Assembly (NCBI GenBank): GCA_016841205.1
Contig: JAENZP010000002.1
Coordinates: 186,001-250,000 of the forward strand
Direction: 5' to 3'
Origin: Desulfoscipio geothermicus
GTDB lineage: Bacteria; Bacillota; Desulfotomaculia; Desulfotomaculales; Desulfallaceae
DNA: 64,000 bases
The position numbers and the translations under genes are program-made. Shown in pieces: positions 54,949 to 64,000 of the stretch. The notes below the pieces were generated by a model. It was not told the origin of the DNA. It was given only the letters and a program-made list of their open reading frames with translations, and did not search any database. Every line of letters begins with the position of its first letter. Within the stretch, counting starts at the first letter, position 1.

Positions 54949-55833
54949 TTAACCATTCAGCCTGTCGGGGAAGAACAGCGGTTGGCCAAATTTGTCTACG
55001 CCAAATTCTTTAATTGTCTGCTGAGTATCACTATCGATCATAAACTCTACGAACGCCTTGGCTCCTTCTTCATTAATCCTTTCAAATTTTTCCGGGTTGA
55101 CCTGCATAACATGGTAAATGTTTTTCAGCGCATCATCGCCCTCGGAAGCAATTTGCAGATCTATATTTTCAGATTGAGCTAGGAATGTAGCGCGGTCGCT
55201 TAATATATAGGCCTGTTTTTCATTGGCCACAGTAATGCTGGCGCCCATACCCTGTCCAGTTTCCTGATACCAGTTTTGTCCCTTGGGGTCAATGCCTGTT
55301 TCGGCCCAAATACCTTTCTCCTTTTTATCTGTTCCCGAATCGTCTCCACGGGAAACAAACGTCGCTCCCTTATCGGCTATTTTCTTGAAAGCTTCGGCTA
55401 TGTCGGTGGTGCCTTTTACCTGGGCCGGATCCTGGGAAGGTCCCAGCAGCACGAAATCATTGTGCATAACCAGTTGGTAGTTAATTACCACATTGCTATC
55501 CACCAGCGGCTTTTCAGAAGCCGGGGCATGTACCAATAACACGTCGGCGTTACCCATTTCCCCCATTTCCAAGGCCTTCCCGGTGCCTACGGCCACTGTT
55601 TTTACCGTGTAGCCGGTTTGTTCCTGGAACTTTGGTACCAGTACATCCAATAGTCCACTATCCTGAGTGCTGGTGGTAGTGGCCAGTATGATATCCTTGT
55701 TCTGTGGTTGGGCTGCTTGTTGTTCTTGCTTATCTTGACTTGCTTGATTATTGGTACTTTGGCCGCAACCGACCAGTGCTAAGACCAACGCCAGCAATAA
55801 AACTAGGACTATAAGGGGGCTTCTCTTTTTCAT
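54949..55833 (-). CDS. tupA: Tungstate ABC transporter substrate-binding lipoprotein
   Basis: A 294-residue lipoprotein. The signal peptide ends in a lipobox (LVLALVGCGQ), followed by a linker rich in Gln/Asn. The mature part starts IILATTTSTQDSGLLDVLVP, the TupA/ModA-like oxyanion-binding opening, with VGTGKALEMGEMGNADVLLV and FVSRGDDSGTDKKEKGIWAE as further ligand loops. It binds tungstate or molybdate at the cell surface. ATG 55833 (MKKRSPLIVLV), nine nt after GGAGG, is chosen over earlier ATGs. No tupB or tupC permease/ATPase gene follows, so its partners lie elsewhere. It is controlled by the riboswitch at 55985-56087. Confidence 0.92.
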   Translation of the reverse strand: MKKRSPLIVLVLLLALVLALVGCGQSTNNQASQDKQEQQAAQPQNKDIILATTTSTQDSGLLDVLVPKFQEQTGYTVKTVAVGTGKALEMGEMGNADVLLVHAPASEKPLVDSNVVINYQLVMHNDFVLLGPSQDPAQVKGTTDIAEAFKKIADKGATFVSRGDDSGTDKKEKGIWAETGIDPKGQNWYQETGQGMGASITVANEKQAYILSDRATFLAQSENIDLQIASEGDDALKNIYHVMQVNPEKFERINEEGAKAFVEFMIDSDTQQTIKEFGVDKFGQPLFFPDRLNG

Positions 55834-55943
55834 TGACATATTCCTCCATTTCTTTATTAAGCTTTTTATATTTCGGCCCACAAGTTTCTAGCTAGTAAAG
55901 TGTCACATCCTTTCTACCCTGTGGTATCAAAATATAAAAAATA

Positions 55944-55982
55944 AAAGTCCTGCATTGCTCCAAAAGAAGAACGCAGGACTTT
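55944..55982 (-). terminator. Attenuator terminator of riboswitch copy 2
   Basis: AAAGTCCTGC and GCAGGACTTT (10 bp, perfect) are followed on the minus strand by TATTTTTTATA. Placed between aptamer and tupA. Confidence 0.88.
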
Positions 55983-55984
55983 AA

Positions 55985-56087
55985 GCTTCTCTTCTTTCCG
56001 CAATGGGAGGCATGTGGGTTTCCCGACATACCCTAAGGGTCGGCAACCATAACATTAACGTTTAAGGCATGCCCGACTCGAAGAGCT
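55985..56087 (-). promoter_or_regulatory. Moco/Tuco-type riboswitch, copy 2 (tupA leader)
   Basis: Minus strand: GCTCTTC (P1), GGTTGCC, CCTTAGGGTA, GGGAAAC, GCCTCCCATTGCGGAAAG and closing GAAGAG. It is nearly the same in its core as copy 1, with changed but still pairing outer stem. Followed by a strong terminator, so ligand presence likely stops tupA transcription. Confidence 0.82.
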
Positions 56088-56204
56088 ATTTTTTTAATTA
56101 AATATAATATACCTTAGGAGGTGTGGATATGCAATACTGAATAATCTTTGCTTGTCTTAAAATATTATTTTAGTAACTTATTTTTAAATAACCTTCCCCT
56201 GTTG

Positions 56205-58673
56205 TTACTTGAAACGCCGTGCGGGTTCCGGTATTAAGCTATGCCGGCTTTTTTCGCCGGCCCGAAATTCCCGGTAGGGATCGAAACGCTTTAACCGAAG
56301 CGCATTGGTTACCACTGATACTGAGCTGAAGGCCATCGCGGCCCCGGCCAGCACAGGCGATAGAAAGCCGGAGGCAGCCACTGGTATACCCAGCGAATTG
56401 TATATCAGCGCCCAGAAAAGATTTTGTTTGATATTGCGCATCGTACCGCGGCTCAAGCTAATACTGGCGGCCACGCCCCGTAAGTCACCCCGCATCAAAG
56501 TAATGTCCGCCGCTTCCATAGCCACGTCGGTGCCGGTGCCGATGGCAAAGCCCACATCGGCAGTAGCTAGAGCCGGAGCGTCATTGATACCGTCGCCCAC
56601 CATACCGACTACCCGTCCCTGTTCTTTAAGTATACTTACCTGCCGAGCCTTGTCCCGGGGCAGTACCTCGGCCAGTACATTTTCCGGCGCAATACCCACC
56701 TGGCGGGCTATGGCCTCGGCAGTGCGACGATTGTCACCGGTAATTATCATGGTTTGTACGCCCATATCCTGCAAAACACGGATAGCCTCAGCAGAATGTT
56801 TTTTGACGGTATCGGCCACGGCCACCACCCCGGCAGCCTGGCTATCCACGGCTACCAGCATGGCCGTTTTGCCGCTCTTTTCCAGTCCGTCCACTGATTT
56901 ATCCAGGTCACCGTTATCCACCTTGCGTTCGGCCATTAACCTGCGGTTGCCAATTAACAGCGCCCGCCCGTTAACCATAGCGGAAATGCCATAGCCAGGT
57001 ATAGCCTCAAAGCTTTGCGCATCCATTAGCGTCAGATTCCGTTCTCTGGCTCCACGTACAATAGCTTCGCCCAATGGGTGTTCAGAGGCCCTCTCCGCCG
57101 ATGCCACCAACTGCAGCAGTTCATTTCGGGAAACCACATCCCCGACCGAAATAACATCGGTAAGTGAGGGCTCGCCCCTGGTAATGGTGCCGGTTTTATC
57201 CAGCACTACCGTGTTGATGGCGTGGGCCTTTTCCAGATGCTCGCCACCCTTGATTAAAATACCGTTTTCAGCGCCTCGGCCGGTACCTACCATAATGGAA
57301 GTGGGCGTGGCCAAACCTAAAGCGCAAGGACAGGCAATGACCAGCACCGCTGTAAAGCTAATCAAGGCCCGGGCCAGGTCGCCCGGTTCAACAATAAAGT
57401 ACCAAATCAGAAAGGTGACTGCGGCAATGCCCACTACCACTGGTACAAAATAAGCCGAAATAACGTCGGCCAGCCGCTGGATGGGCGCCTTGGAACCCTG
57501 GGCCTCTTCCACAATTTTAATAATTTGGGCCAGGGCGGTGTCCGAGCCCACCCTGGTGGCTGCAAATTTTAACACGCCGTGCTTGTTGATAGTGCCGCCG
57601 ATCACCTCGTCACCCGCGTGCTTGTCCACAGGTATACTCTCACCTGTAAGCATGGATTCATCAACTGAAGACACGCCTTCACGAATAACACCGTCCACGG
57701 GCACTTTTTCCCCAGGGCGCACCAGCACAACATCGCCAACCTGCACGTCCTCCACCGGAATATCGATTTCCTGCCCGTCCCGCATCACCCTGGCCGTACG
57801 GGGTGCAAGCCCCATCAGCTTTTTAATAGCATCGGAAGTTCGCCCTTTGGCTGCGGATTCAAGCAGCCGGCCCAGCAGAATTAGGGTAATAATGATGGCA
57901 CCGGTTTCATAATAAACATGGCCCGAAAAAAAGAAGGTGGTTCCCACACTGTAGAAATAGGCGGCGGAGGTACCCATGACCACCAGTACATCCATGTTGG
58001 CGCTGCCGTGTTTTAAAGATTTATAAGCGCCCCGGTAAAACTGGTAACCCGCGATAAACTGCACCGGTGTTGCCATAGTAAATTGAAACACTTTATTATG
58101 GAAGATCTGGGGCAGGTGGATATTGAACAATTCCCCGAACATCATGCTGAGCAGAGGCAGCGACAACAATATTGACATTACCAGCAGCATTAACTGGCGC
58201 CGGGTTTCCCGTTCCCGCTCCAGCTTTTCCCTGTCCCCGCTAAAACCCCCGTCTGTCTCATCAGCACGGTATCCCGCATCAGCCACGGTTTTTTTAATAT
58301 CAATCAAACTAAGCTGGGCCGGGTTGTAATCCACAGCCGCTCGTTCCATAGCCAGGTTCACGTTGGCCCGGAGCACCCCGTCCAGGCCCACCAGGGCTCT
58401 TTCCACCCGGGCCGAGCAAGCCGCGCAGGACATGCCGCTGATTTTTAAATCCACCCGCTCGGTAGGCACCCGAAAACCTAGATCCACTATGGTGTGCACC
58501 AGCTGGCCGGCTCCCACCCGGTCGGGATCGTAATGCACGGTAGCCTTTTCCGCGGCCAGGTTAACCGCCGCGTCAGCCACCCCGTCTGTCTTTTTCAGCT
58601 GGCGCTCAATCCTGGCCGCGCAGGCCGCGCACTCCATGCCATTTATTTTCAGGGTTATTTTTTTGCTGCTCAT
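56205..58673 (-). CDS. copA: Cu+-exporting P1B-type ATPase
   Basis: An 822-residue copper exporter. Two N-terminal HMA domains ([15 protein letters not shown] and [15 protein letters not shown]) bind Cu+. Eight membrane helices follow, with the CPC ion motif in ITACPCALG-type [15 protein letters not shown]. Phosphorylation site is [16 protein letters not shown] actuator motif [11 protein letters not shown], the nucleotide-domain HP in [11 protein letters not shown], and the hinge [12 protein letters not shown]. All key residues are present. It stands alone; no copZ or csoR neighbour is visible. The C-terminus is a basic tail after YREFRAGEK. Confidence 0.96.
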   Translation of the reverse strand: MSSKKITLKINGMECAACAARIERQLKKTDGVADAAVNLAAEKATVHYDPDRVGAGQLVHTIVDLGFRVPTERVDLKISGMSCAACSARVERALVGLDGVLRANVNLAMERAAVDYNPAQLSLIDIKKTVADAGYRADETDGGFSGDREKLERERETRRQLMLLVMSILLSLPLLSMMFGELFNIHLPQIFHNKVFQFTMATPVQFIAGYQFYRGAYKSLKHGSANMDVLVVMGTSAAYFYSVGTTFFFSGHVYYETGAIIITLILLGRLLESAAKGRTSDAIKKLMGLAPRTARVMRDGQEIDIPVEDVQVGDVVLVRPGEKVPVDGVIREGVSSVDESMLTGESIPVDKHAGDEVIGGTINKHGVLKFAATRVGSDTALAQIIKIVEEAQGSKAPIQRLADVISAYFVPVVVGIAAVTFLIWYFIVEPGDLARALISFTAVLVIACPCALGLATPTSIMVGTGRGAENGILIKGGEHLEKAHAINTVVLDKTGTITRGEPSLTDVISVGDVVSRNELLQLVASAERASEHPLGEAIVRGARERNLTLMDAQSFEAIPGYGISAMVNGRALLIGNRRLMAERKVDNGDLDKSVDGLEKSGKTAMLVAVDSQAAGVVAVADTVKKHSAEAIRVLQDMGVQTMIITGDNRRTAEAIARQVGIAPENVLAEVLPRDKARQVSILKEQGRVVGMVGDGINDAPALATADVGFAIGTGTDVAMEAADITLMRGDLRGVAASISLSRGTMRNIKQNLFWALIYNSLGIPVAASGFLSPVLAGAAMAFSSVSVVTNALRLKRFDPYREFRAGEKSRHSLIPEPARRFK

Positions 58674-58828
58674 CCGGCGAATGCCCCCATTTTAGTATAA
58701 ATCCAATATAGGCAGAAATTTCCCTTAATTCATATTCTACAGCAAAGCAACTATTATGATGCCAGTAATATAAAAATAAATTCAAATATTATAGCCGCGG
58801 ACGGATCAGGAAACACTTGCCAGGCTGC

Positions 58829-59632
58829 TCAATATGCCGGATAGATTTCTTGCTTTAGGTCCAAAAGTACTTTAACAAGGTAATCAGCGCCGGTTCCTAA
58901 AATTCGAACAATTAATCCAAACTTTTTTGTTTTAGTCAAACCAAACTCAATACCACAAGTCCCTTTTAAAATATTATATAGCCGTTCAATCAATTGCCCA
59001 TTAAGATTATCATAAAAATATGCTAAAGTTGCTTGATGTGAATAACCCTCAAAACAACCGATACCCTCGAGATCCTGACAGCCGGGCATAAGCACTTGAT
59101 GATCAAAAAAAATCAAATCTCCTTGATAATAAACCTTGGTACAGTTTTTATACTCCTTAAATTCAAAGCGTTCTCCTCTCTTTGCTCTCCCGCAAGCGAA
59201 GATATCCGAATACAAAAATGCGGAACCATTATGTAAAAAACATTCCGAAAAACATTGAAAACTTGAACCGGCATAAGGAATGGTAGGGTTTTGCGCGTAG
59301 TCCAAAATAGCTCCTTCCGCTAAAAAAAATTGATTGAACTGACTTGCCTGACCTTCTTGCATATGATGGATCTTGGTATAAGATTGGCCACGCAGCGCAA
59401 CCTTCGCGCCTGCACCCAACTCAATTCTTGTTCGATAACAATCTCCTTCCATTATTCCGGCGGAAGCGCTCATAATGATAATACTCATTAAACCCTTTTC
59501 TTCATCCCAAAAAGGTTTCCCTATTTTGTATGGAGCCGTAAAAAAACAATCCTCCAGACAGGTCTTGCCATTTATATTCCTAGCTTTAATATACAATTCA
59601 CTGTCCTGTCCAAATTTATTAATCATAGTCAT
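58829..59632 (-). CDS. ureD: Urease accessory protein UreD (UreH)
   Basis: A 267-residue member of the UreD family that assembles with UreF and UreG on apo-urease for nickel delivery. Family features are [40 protein letters not shown] and [20 protein letters not shown], with [20 protein letters not shown] later. Its ATG overlaps the ureG stop (ATGA), so it is translated with it. It is the last gene of the operon. Confidence 0.93.
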   Translation of the reverse strand: MTMINKFGQDSELYIKARNINGKTCLEDCFFTAPYKIGKPFWDEEKGLMSIIIMSASAGIMEGDCYRTRIELGAGAKVALRGQSYTKIHHMQEGQASQFNQFFLAEGAILDYAQNPTIPYAGSSFQCFSECFLHNGSAFLYSDIFACGRAKRGERFEFKEYKNCTKVYYQGDLIFFDHQVLMPGCQDLEGIGCFEGYSHQATLAYFYDNLNGQLIERLYNILKGTCGIEFGLTKTKKFGLIVRILGTGADYLVKVLLDLKQEIYPAY

Positions 59633-60237
59633 AGCTCTTCTAAAAGTACGCTTTGTTTAATCCATTGAATCACTTCATCAACACCTTCACCGGTATAAAG
59701 GTTGGTGAAAAAAAATGGTTTGTCGCCCCGCATTTTTTTCGCATCCCTTTGCATTACTTCAAGATTTGCCCCAACATAAGGGGCTAAATCTATTTTATTA
59801 ATAACCAGCAAATCGGATCGGGTAATTCCCGGTCCGCCTTTGCGCGGTATTTTATCTCCTTCGGCAACATCAATGACATAAATAGCCGCATCGGCCAGAT
59901 CAGGACTAAATGTGGCCGACAAGTTATCGCCGCCGCTTTCGATAAATAGAATTTGAATGTCCGGAAAACTTTTTATCAACTCATCAACCGCCTCCAAATT
60001 CATGGAAGCGTCTTCACGAATCGCCGTATGCGGACACCCCCCGGTTTCAATACCCATGATCCTCTCCGGGGGAAGTACGCTGTTTTGCACTAAAAACTCC
60101 GCATCTTCCTTGGTATAGATATCATTTGTAATCACGCCGATACTGTAGTCGGACGTCAATAACCTTGTCAGGCGCTCGATTAACGCAGTTTTCCCGGAAC
60201 CAACCGGTCCGCCGATACCGATTTTGACGAATGCCAT
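59629..60237 (-). CDS. ureG: Urease accessory GTPase UreG
   Basis: A 202-residue SIMIBI-class GTPase driving nickel insertion. P-loop [20 protein letters not shown]. The metal site CPH is in [16 protein letters not shown], the switch region [17 protein letters not shown], and the guanine motif [12 protein letters not shown]. All intact. GGAGG lies upstream of ATG 60237, 19 nt after ureF. Confidence 0.97.
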   Translation of the reverse strand: MAFVKIGIGGPVGSGKTALIERLTRLLTSDYSIGVITNDIYTKEDAEFLVQNSVLPPERIMGIETGGCPHTAIREDASMNLEAVDELIKSFPDIQILFIESGGDNLSATFSPDLADAAIYVIDVAEGDKIPRKGGPGITRSDLLVINKIDLAPYVGANLEVMQRDAKKMRGDKPFFFTNLYTGEGVDEVIQWIKQSVLLEEL

Positions 60238-60256
60238 ATAATATTACCTCCAAAAA

Positions 60257-60970
60257 CTATGATATATACAATCTTGTATATAATCTTTCATGCTGCATGG
60301 ACCTTAGATCAAAGCCGACAAAGGAAATCCCCAGGCTGGTCTCAGTTAGCGTTTCTACTTTATTGATGATCCGCTGAAATATTGTTTGCGCTCCAAACAA
60401 AATCTTCTGACCGTCGTTCTGACTTATTGGTACCAGCTTGACACTGTTATTAACGATTTGTGCGGCTGTGCCATAAGTAGCCGCCGATAGGGCAAGGGTC
60501 TTATCTATTTTTAAAAGTTTTGCAGCCAAGCCGTAAATTACGCTGTAATGTCCGGCGCATTGCCCGCTTATAACCCTTTGCAGGTATGCATTAAAAAAAG
60601 GATAATCCTTCAATACAGATTCTACAACAATTAAAAACCGCTTTCCCAATTTCGTGCCGGCAGTTCTAATTTCCCTCGGTGCCTTAGCCGCGCTAATAAT
60701 ATTTTCCAAATTGCTTATCCCAGCCAAATTGGCTTCACCGGTATATTCCCAGGCAAGTTTAACCGCCAGCAAATCATTATAGAGAAAATTGTTCAGGAGA
60801 TAACTCTCCAGATACTTCTTGGCAGAACAGGCATCATGGACAATACCTTTTTGGACATAAGTTTCTAAACCAAACGACTGGGTAAACCCGCCGATGGGCA
60901 GCAATGGGTCGCTTATTTGGAACAGGCTAAAAAGTGGATCAGTCTTTACTGCAGCTTCAGAAGTGTTCAT
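60257..60970 (-). CDS. ureF: Urease accessory protein UreF
   Basis: A ~237-residue all-helical protein that bridges UreD and UreG. PLFSLFQISDPLLPIGGFTQ then SFGLETYVQKG is the family opening, with AAKAPREIRTAGTKLGKRF and LSAATYGTAAQIVNNSVKLV later. The start is uncertain: ATG 60970 overlaps the ureE end by 14 nt; a longer frame from GTG 61006 reuses the His-rich coding of ureE (HTDIHMDTHMNT). The ribosome site is weak, suggesting translational coupling. Confidence 0.92.
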   Translation of the reverse strand: MNTSEAAVKTDPLFSLFQISDPLLPIGGFTQSFGLETYVQKGIVHDACSAKKYLESYLLNNFLYNDLLAVKLAWEYTGEANLAGISNLENIISAAKAPREIRTAGTKLGKRFLIVVESVLKDYPFFNAYLQRVISGQCAGHYSVIYGLAAKLLKIDKTLALSAATYGTAAQIVNNSVKLVPISQNDGQKILFGAQTIFQRIINKVETLTETSLGISFVGFDLRSMQHERLYTRLYIS

Positions 60971-61427
60971 GTGAGTGTCCATGTGAATGTCCGTGTGTAA
61001 GACCACCTAAAGGCGTTTTTAATTTGGCGGTTTTCCTATATGGCGCAAACCCAAATTTCTCAAGCACATTTAATAGTGGCGCGTCAAAGGGGGTGAGTAA
61101 TTCTCCATCTTCCATAAATAAGGGAGCATGCCTGTTGCCAATCTCATAACAGGCTTTTGCTATTTGGCTTATGGTATTCGGTTTAAGCGCTATGCAATCG
61201 CAGGGCAAGATTTCCACAACCAAAGCCTTGTGGGTGTCATGATACAAAATATCACCGTCACGCAAAGGGCGCCCATTATGATTGCGAATTCCTACATTCA
61301 AACCCTTGCGGCTTGTTTTATGCAGCACCTTCTTTTCAACTTCATACCACTCCAGGGCAACATAATCACGCTCTATATCACCAATGTCCTGTTCATTAAG
61401 ATCATGAACAATATTTTCAATCAGCAC
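60957..61427 (-). CDS. ureE: Urease accessory nickel chaperone UreE
   Basis: A 156-residue metallochaperone. An N-terminal peptide-binding domain precedes the metal domain (ILPCDCIALKPNTISQIAKA, CYEIGNRHAPLF with the nickel His). The C-terminal tail is His-rich, GGLTHGHSHGHSHEHF, with six His, giving extra nickel binding. This tail's coding region is read in a second frame at the beginning of ureF. It is 25 nt after ureC. Confidence 0.95.
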   Translation of the reverse strand: MLIENIVHDLNEQDIGDIERDYVALEWYEVEKKVLHKTSRKGLNVGIRNHNGRPLRDGDILYHDTHKALVVEILPCDCIALKPNTISQIAKACYEIGNRHAPLFMEDGELLTPFDAPLLNVLEKFGFAPYRKTAKLKTPLGGLTHGHSHGHSHEHF

Positions 61428-61452
61428 AGGCTCACCTCTCTCCGGAAAATAA

Positions 61453-63171
61453 TTAAAATAAAAAGTACCTCTGGGCTAAAGAAAGTGTTTGCATAGGTTC
61501 ACAGGTTAAATGTTCCCCGTCGACTCTCACTTCGTATGTTTCGGGATCTACTTCGATGTCAGGCGTGGCGTTATTTAAAACCATATCTTTCTTCGTCACA
61601 TTTCTGCAGCCTATCACCGGTACAACTTGCTTTTGAAGTTTTAATTCTTGAAGAGCTCCCGATTCCAGCGCCGCCTTGGATACAAAGGTCAGACATGAGC
61701 TATAAATGGCCCGGCCCAGAGCGCCAAACATGTTCCGATAAATTACCGGTTGCGGTGTAGGTATTGACGCGTTGGCATCTCCCATTTTACTGGCGATTAT
61801 AAAGCCTCCCTTAATAATCATCTCCGGTTTAACCCCAAACATAGCCGGTTTCCATAATACCACATCAGCAAGCTTGCCTTTTTCCAAAGAACCTACATAA
61901 TTAGCTATGCCATGTGTCAATGCGGGATTAATCGTGTATTTGGCTACGTATCTTTTTACACGGAAGTTATCATTTTGATCACTATCCTCAGGTAACGGGC
62001 CTCTTTGTTTTTTCATTTTGTCGGCGGTCTGCCAGGTTCTGATAATAACCTCGCCAACTCTGCCCATAGCCTGAGAATCGGAACTAATCATGCTGAATAC
62101 GCCTAGATCATGCAAAATATCTTCGGCAGCGATAGTTTCCGGCCGTATTCTCGAGTCGGCAAAGGCAACATCTTCGGCCACCTTGCTGTCCAGGTGGTGA
62201 CAAACCATCAGCATATCCAAATGTTCGTCAATCGTGTTAACGGTAAAAGGCATGGTCGGGTTTGTGGAAGAAGGCAGCACATTCGGTTGCGCGGCAATCT
62301 TGATGATGTCGGGCGCATGCCCGCCGCCGGCGCCTTCCGTATGATAAGTATGAATTACCCTGCCGTTAATGGCTCGAATGGTATCTTCAACAAAACCTGC
62401 TTCGTTTAATGTATCGGTATGGATGGCAACTTGCACATCATACATGTCCGCTACCTGTAAGCATGTATCTATGGCTTGCGGTGTTGTTCCCCAGTCTTCA
62501 TGCAATTTAAGCCCTATCGCTCCCGCTTCAACCTGCTCAGCCAGCGGCCCCGCAAAGGATGCATTGCCCTTGCCTAAAAAGCCAAGATTCATGGGTAAAC
62601 TCTCCGCAGCTTCCAGCATTCTATGAATATTAAAACTGCCGGGTGTGCATGTGGTGGCGTTGGTGCCGTCAGCCGGTCCCGTTCCTCCGCCAAGCATGGT
62701 CGTAATTCCGCTGTATAACGCTGTTTCAACCTGCTGCGGGCAAATGAAATGAATATGCGTGTCAATACCGCCCGGCGTGGCTATGAGCCCTTCGCCGGCT
62801 ATTACTTCCGTCGAGGCGCCGATAACTAAATCCGGCGCTACACCGTCCATTACATCCTGATTTCCCGACTTGCCGATACGGACAATTTTGCCGTCCCGAA
62901 TACCGATATCGCCTTTCACTATCCCCCATGAATCAATTACGACGACATTGGTGATAACCAAATCTAAAGCACCATCTTGCCTAGCCGCCGACGAAGATTG
63001 ACCCATGCCGTCCCGGATTGACTTGCCGCCTCCGAACTTGCATTCATCTCCGTAAACCGTAAAATCATCTTCAATCTCTATGGTTAAATCGGTATCGGCA
63101 AGTCTTATCCGATCTCCCTTTGTCGGACCGTACATGCCTGCATAATCCCGACCCGGCATTTGATAGCTCAT
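61453..63171 (-). CDS. ureC: Urease subunit alpha
   Basis: A 572-residue catalytic subunit hydrolysing urea to ammonia and CO2. The nickel ligands are complete: HIHFICPQQ (two His), the carbamylated Lys in [27 protein letters not shown] and [14 protein letters not shown] (His), and [13 protein letters not shown] (Asp). The mobile flap [14 protein letters not shown] holds the catalytic His. The ATG overlaps the ureB stop (TAATG). Confidence 0.98.
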   Translation of the reverse strand: MSYQMPGRDYAGMYGPTKGDRIRLADTDLTIEIEDDFTVYGDECKFGGGKSIRDGMGQSSSAARQDGALDLVITNVVVIDSWGIVKGDIGIRDGKIVRIGKSGNQDVMDGVAPDLVIGASTEVIAGEGLIATPGGIDTHIHFICPQQVETALYSGITTMLGGGTGPADGTNATTCTPGSFNIHRMLEAAESLPMNLGFLGKGNASFAGPLAEQVEAGAIGLKLHEDWGTTPQAIDTCLQVADMYDVQVAIHTDTLNEAGFVEDTIRAINGRVIHTYHTEGAGGGHAPDIIKIAAQPNVLPSSTNPTMPFTVNTIDEHLDMLMVCHHLDSKVAEDVAFADSRIRPETIAAEDILHDLGVFSMISSDSQAMGRVGEVIIRTWQTADKMKKQRGPLPEDSDQNDNFRVKRYVAKYTINPALTHGIANYVGSLEKGKLADVVLWKPAMFGVKPEMIIKGGFIIASKMGDANASIPTPQPVIYRNMFGALGRAIYSSCLTFVSKAALESGALQELKLQKQVVPVIGCRNVTKKDMVLNNATPDIEVDPETYEVRVDGEHLTCEPMQTLSLAQRYFLF

Positions 63172-63545
63172 TAATCTTCAACTCCTTTAAAACCCAAACT
63201 GCCGGCTTTCAATAAACTATTATGCAAGACCTCCGTGTCCTTAACGCTGCCGCCGGTTAGAGAATTCAAACCATGGATGACGGCGTTGCCGCCAATAGAA
63301 ACCAGCTCAACTTTTTTCTCTTCGCCAGGTTCAAACCTTACCGCCGTTCCGGATGGAATGTTCAGCCTCATGCCGAATGCTTGACCCCTTGGAAAATCCA
63401 AACATTTATTGACTTCAAAAAAGTGATAATGCGAGCCTACTTGAACAGGTCTATCGCCGGTATTGGCAACTTTCAAGACAGATTTCTTCCGCCCGCGGTT
63501 TAAAGTCACGTATTCATTTTTTATAAAATATTCTCCAGGTATCAT
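63171..63545 (-). CDS. ureB: Urease subunit beta
   Basis: A 124-residue structural subunit. [20 protein letters not shown], then [20 protein letters not shown] and [20 protein letters not shown] are the canonical motifs. The C-terminus ([20 protein letters not shown] and on) is about 20 residues longer than the shortest homologs. It overlaps ureC by one base. Confidence 0.97.
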   Translation of the reverse strand: MIPGEYFIKNEYVTLNRGRKKSVLKVANTGDRPVQVGSHYHFFEVNKCLDFPRGQAFGMRLNIPSGTAVRFEPGEEKKVELVSIGGNAVIHGLNSLTGGSVKDTEVLHNSLLKAGSLGFKGVED

Positions 63546-63565
63546 TTAGTCTGCGCCCCTTTACA

Positions 63566-63868
63566 TTAACGAATTGGGTTATGCACGGTAACCAGTTTGG
63601 TGCCGTCGGGAAAGGTCGCTTCAATTTGGACTTCAGGAATCATAGCGTCCACTCCATCCATGACATCATCTTTAGTCAGGATTGTGGCGCCAAACCGCAT
63701 CAACTCGGTAACAGTTTTACCGTCCCTGGCGGCCTCGAGCAACTCTGCACTAATCAAGGCAACCGCTTCCGGATAATTTAGTTTAAGTCCCCTTGCCCTT
63801 CTTTTTTTAGCCAGTTCGCCTGCCAAATGAAGCATTAGTTTTTCTTTTTCAATTGGTGTCAGGTGCAT
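63566..63868 (-). CDS. ureA: Urease subunit gamma
   Basis: A 100-residue structural subunit: [40 protein letters not shown] and [20 protein letters not shown] are family signatures. ATG 63868 is chosen, with GAGGTGA 6 nt upstream, over two TTG codons before it. It follows urtE closely (13 nt), so urea import and urease appear to be one transcription unit. Confidence 0.97.
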   Translation of the reverse strand: MHLTPIEKEKLMLHLAGELAKKRRARGLKLNYPEAVALISAELLEAARDGKTVTELMRFGATILTKDDVMDGVDAMIPEVQIEATFPDGTKLVTVHNPIR

Positions 63869-63881
63869 CAACAATCACCTC

Positions 63882-64000
63882 TCAAATAGCTATTTTCGCC
63901 TGAATTTGTTGGGGCTCATTATCTTTTGTAGCGCCCTCCATGACAATGCAGCCTTTATCCAGCACATAAAAGTAATCAGCAACTCCTAAAACAAACTCAA
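63882..64000 (-). CDS. urtE: Urea ABC transporter ATP-binding protein, C-terminal end (cut by window edge)
   Basis: The last 38 codons (EFVLGVADYFYVLDKGCIVM, EGATKDNEPQQIQAKIAI) match the end of UrtE/LivF-type ATPases, where the H-loop-following strand LDKGxVVxEG and the tail are typical. Position directly before ureA makes UrtE the best call. The catalytic part lies outside the window. Confidence 0.8.
   Translation of the reverse strand, partial: EFVLGVADYFYVLDKGCIVMEGATKDNEPQQIQAKIAI

Overview
The window looks like a chromosomal segment of an anaerobic, spore-forming, Gram-positive bacterium, probably a Desulfotomaculum/Pelotomaculum-type member of the Peptococcaceae. The evidence is the set of families present: WhiA, RapZ and YvcK, spore coat CotF-like proteins, sigma-54, a K+-dependent membrane pyrophosphatase, 2,3-BPG-independent phosphoglycerate mutase, a tmRNA with tag ANEDNYALAA, many TTG/GTG starts and strong GGAGG ribosome sites. 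Genus is an inference. Most genes lie on the minus strand.

Positions 1-12.9 kb are an accessory, decaying region: redox genes (iron alcohol dehydrogenase end, RibD-like reductase, carboxymuconolactone decarboxylase, flavodoxin, aldo/keto reductases) mixed with at least eight broken genes or gene ends (two aldo/keto reductases, FMN reductase, serine recombinase, serine hydrolase, second RibD-like gene, possible methyltransferase, prs). It stops at the 3' end of the tmRNA gene, and a near-copy of that 3' end sits at 5557, suggesting old island insertion(s) at ssrA. NudC, an HxlR regulator and a tautomerase with a nested palindromic operator are the intact genes near its edge.

Positions 12.9-43.9 kb are core genome: ssrA-smpB, HD and thioesterase proteins, hppA, secG, and the glycolytic run pgk-tpiA-gpmI-eno (no gapA), then rpoN, whiA, thiI, cysteine desulfurase, yvcK, rapZ, a PHP protein, pgi (plus strand), a HAD phosphatase, uvrC, uvrA, psd-pssA (plus strand), a VapBC-type pair and uvrB. 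A dispersed palindrome (core GGGGTCAGACCTTGAC) occurs three times. In two places it forms the last codons and stop codon of a gene (uvrB and the cysteine desulfurase).

Positions 44-64 kb hold two CotF-like spore proteins, a TetR-regulated ABC exporter with a 36-bp operator, an M48 protease, upp, a striking noncoding array of about ten RNA hairpins repeating every ~41 nt (51.81-52.23 kb), TPP-riboswitch-controlled thiC, an orphan small protein under a Moco-type riboswitch, tungstate-binding TupA under a second copy of that riboswitch, a CopA-type copper ATPase, and a urease operon (ureABCEFGD) downstream of the end of a urea ABC transporter gene (urtE).

The most interesting unexplained items are the 41-nt hairpin array, the riboswitch-controlled orphan protein, the stop-donating palindrome, and the tmRNA-end duplication bounding the gene graveyard.
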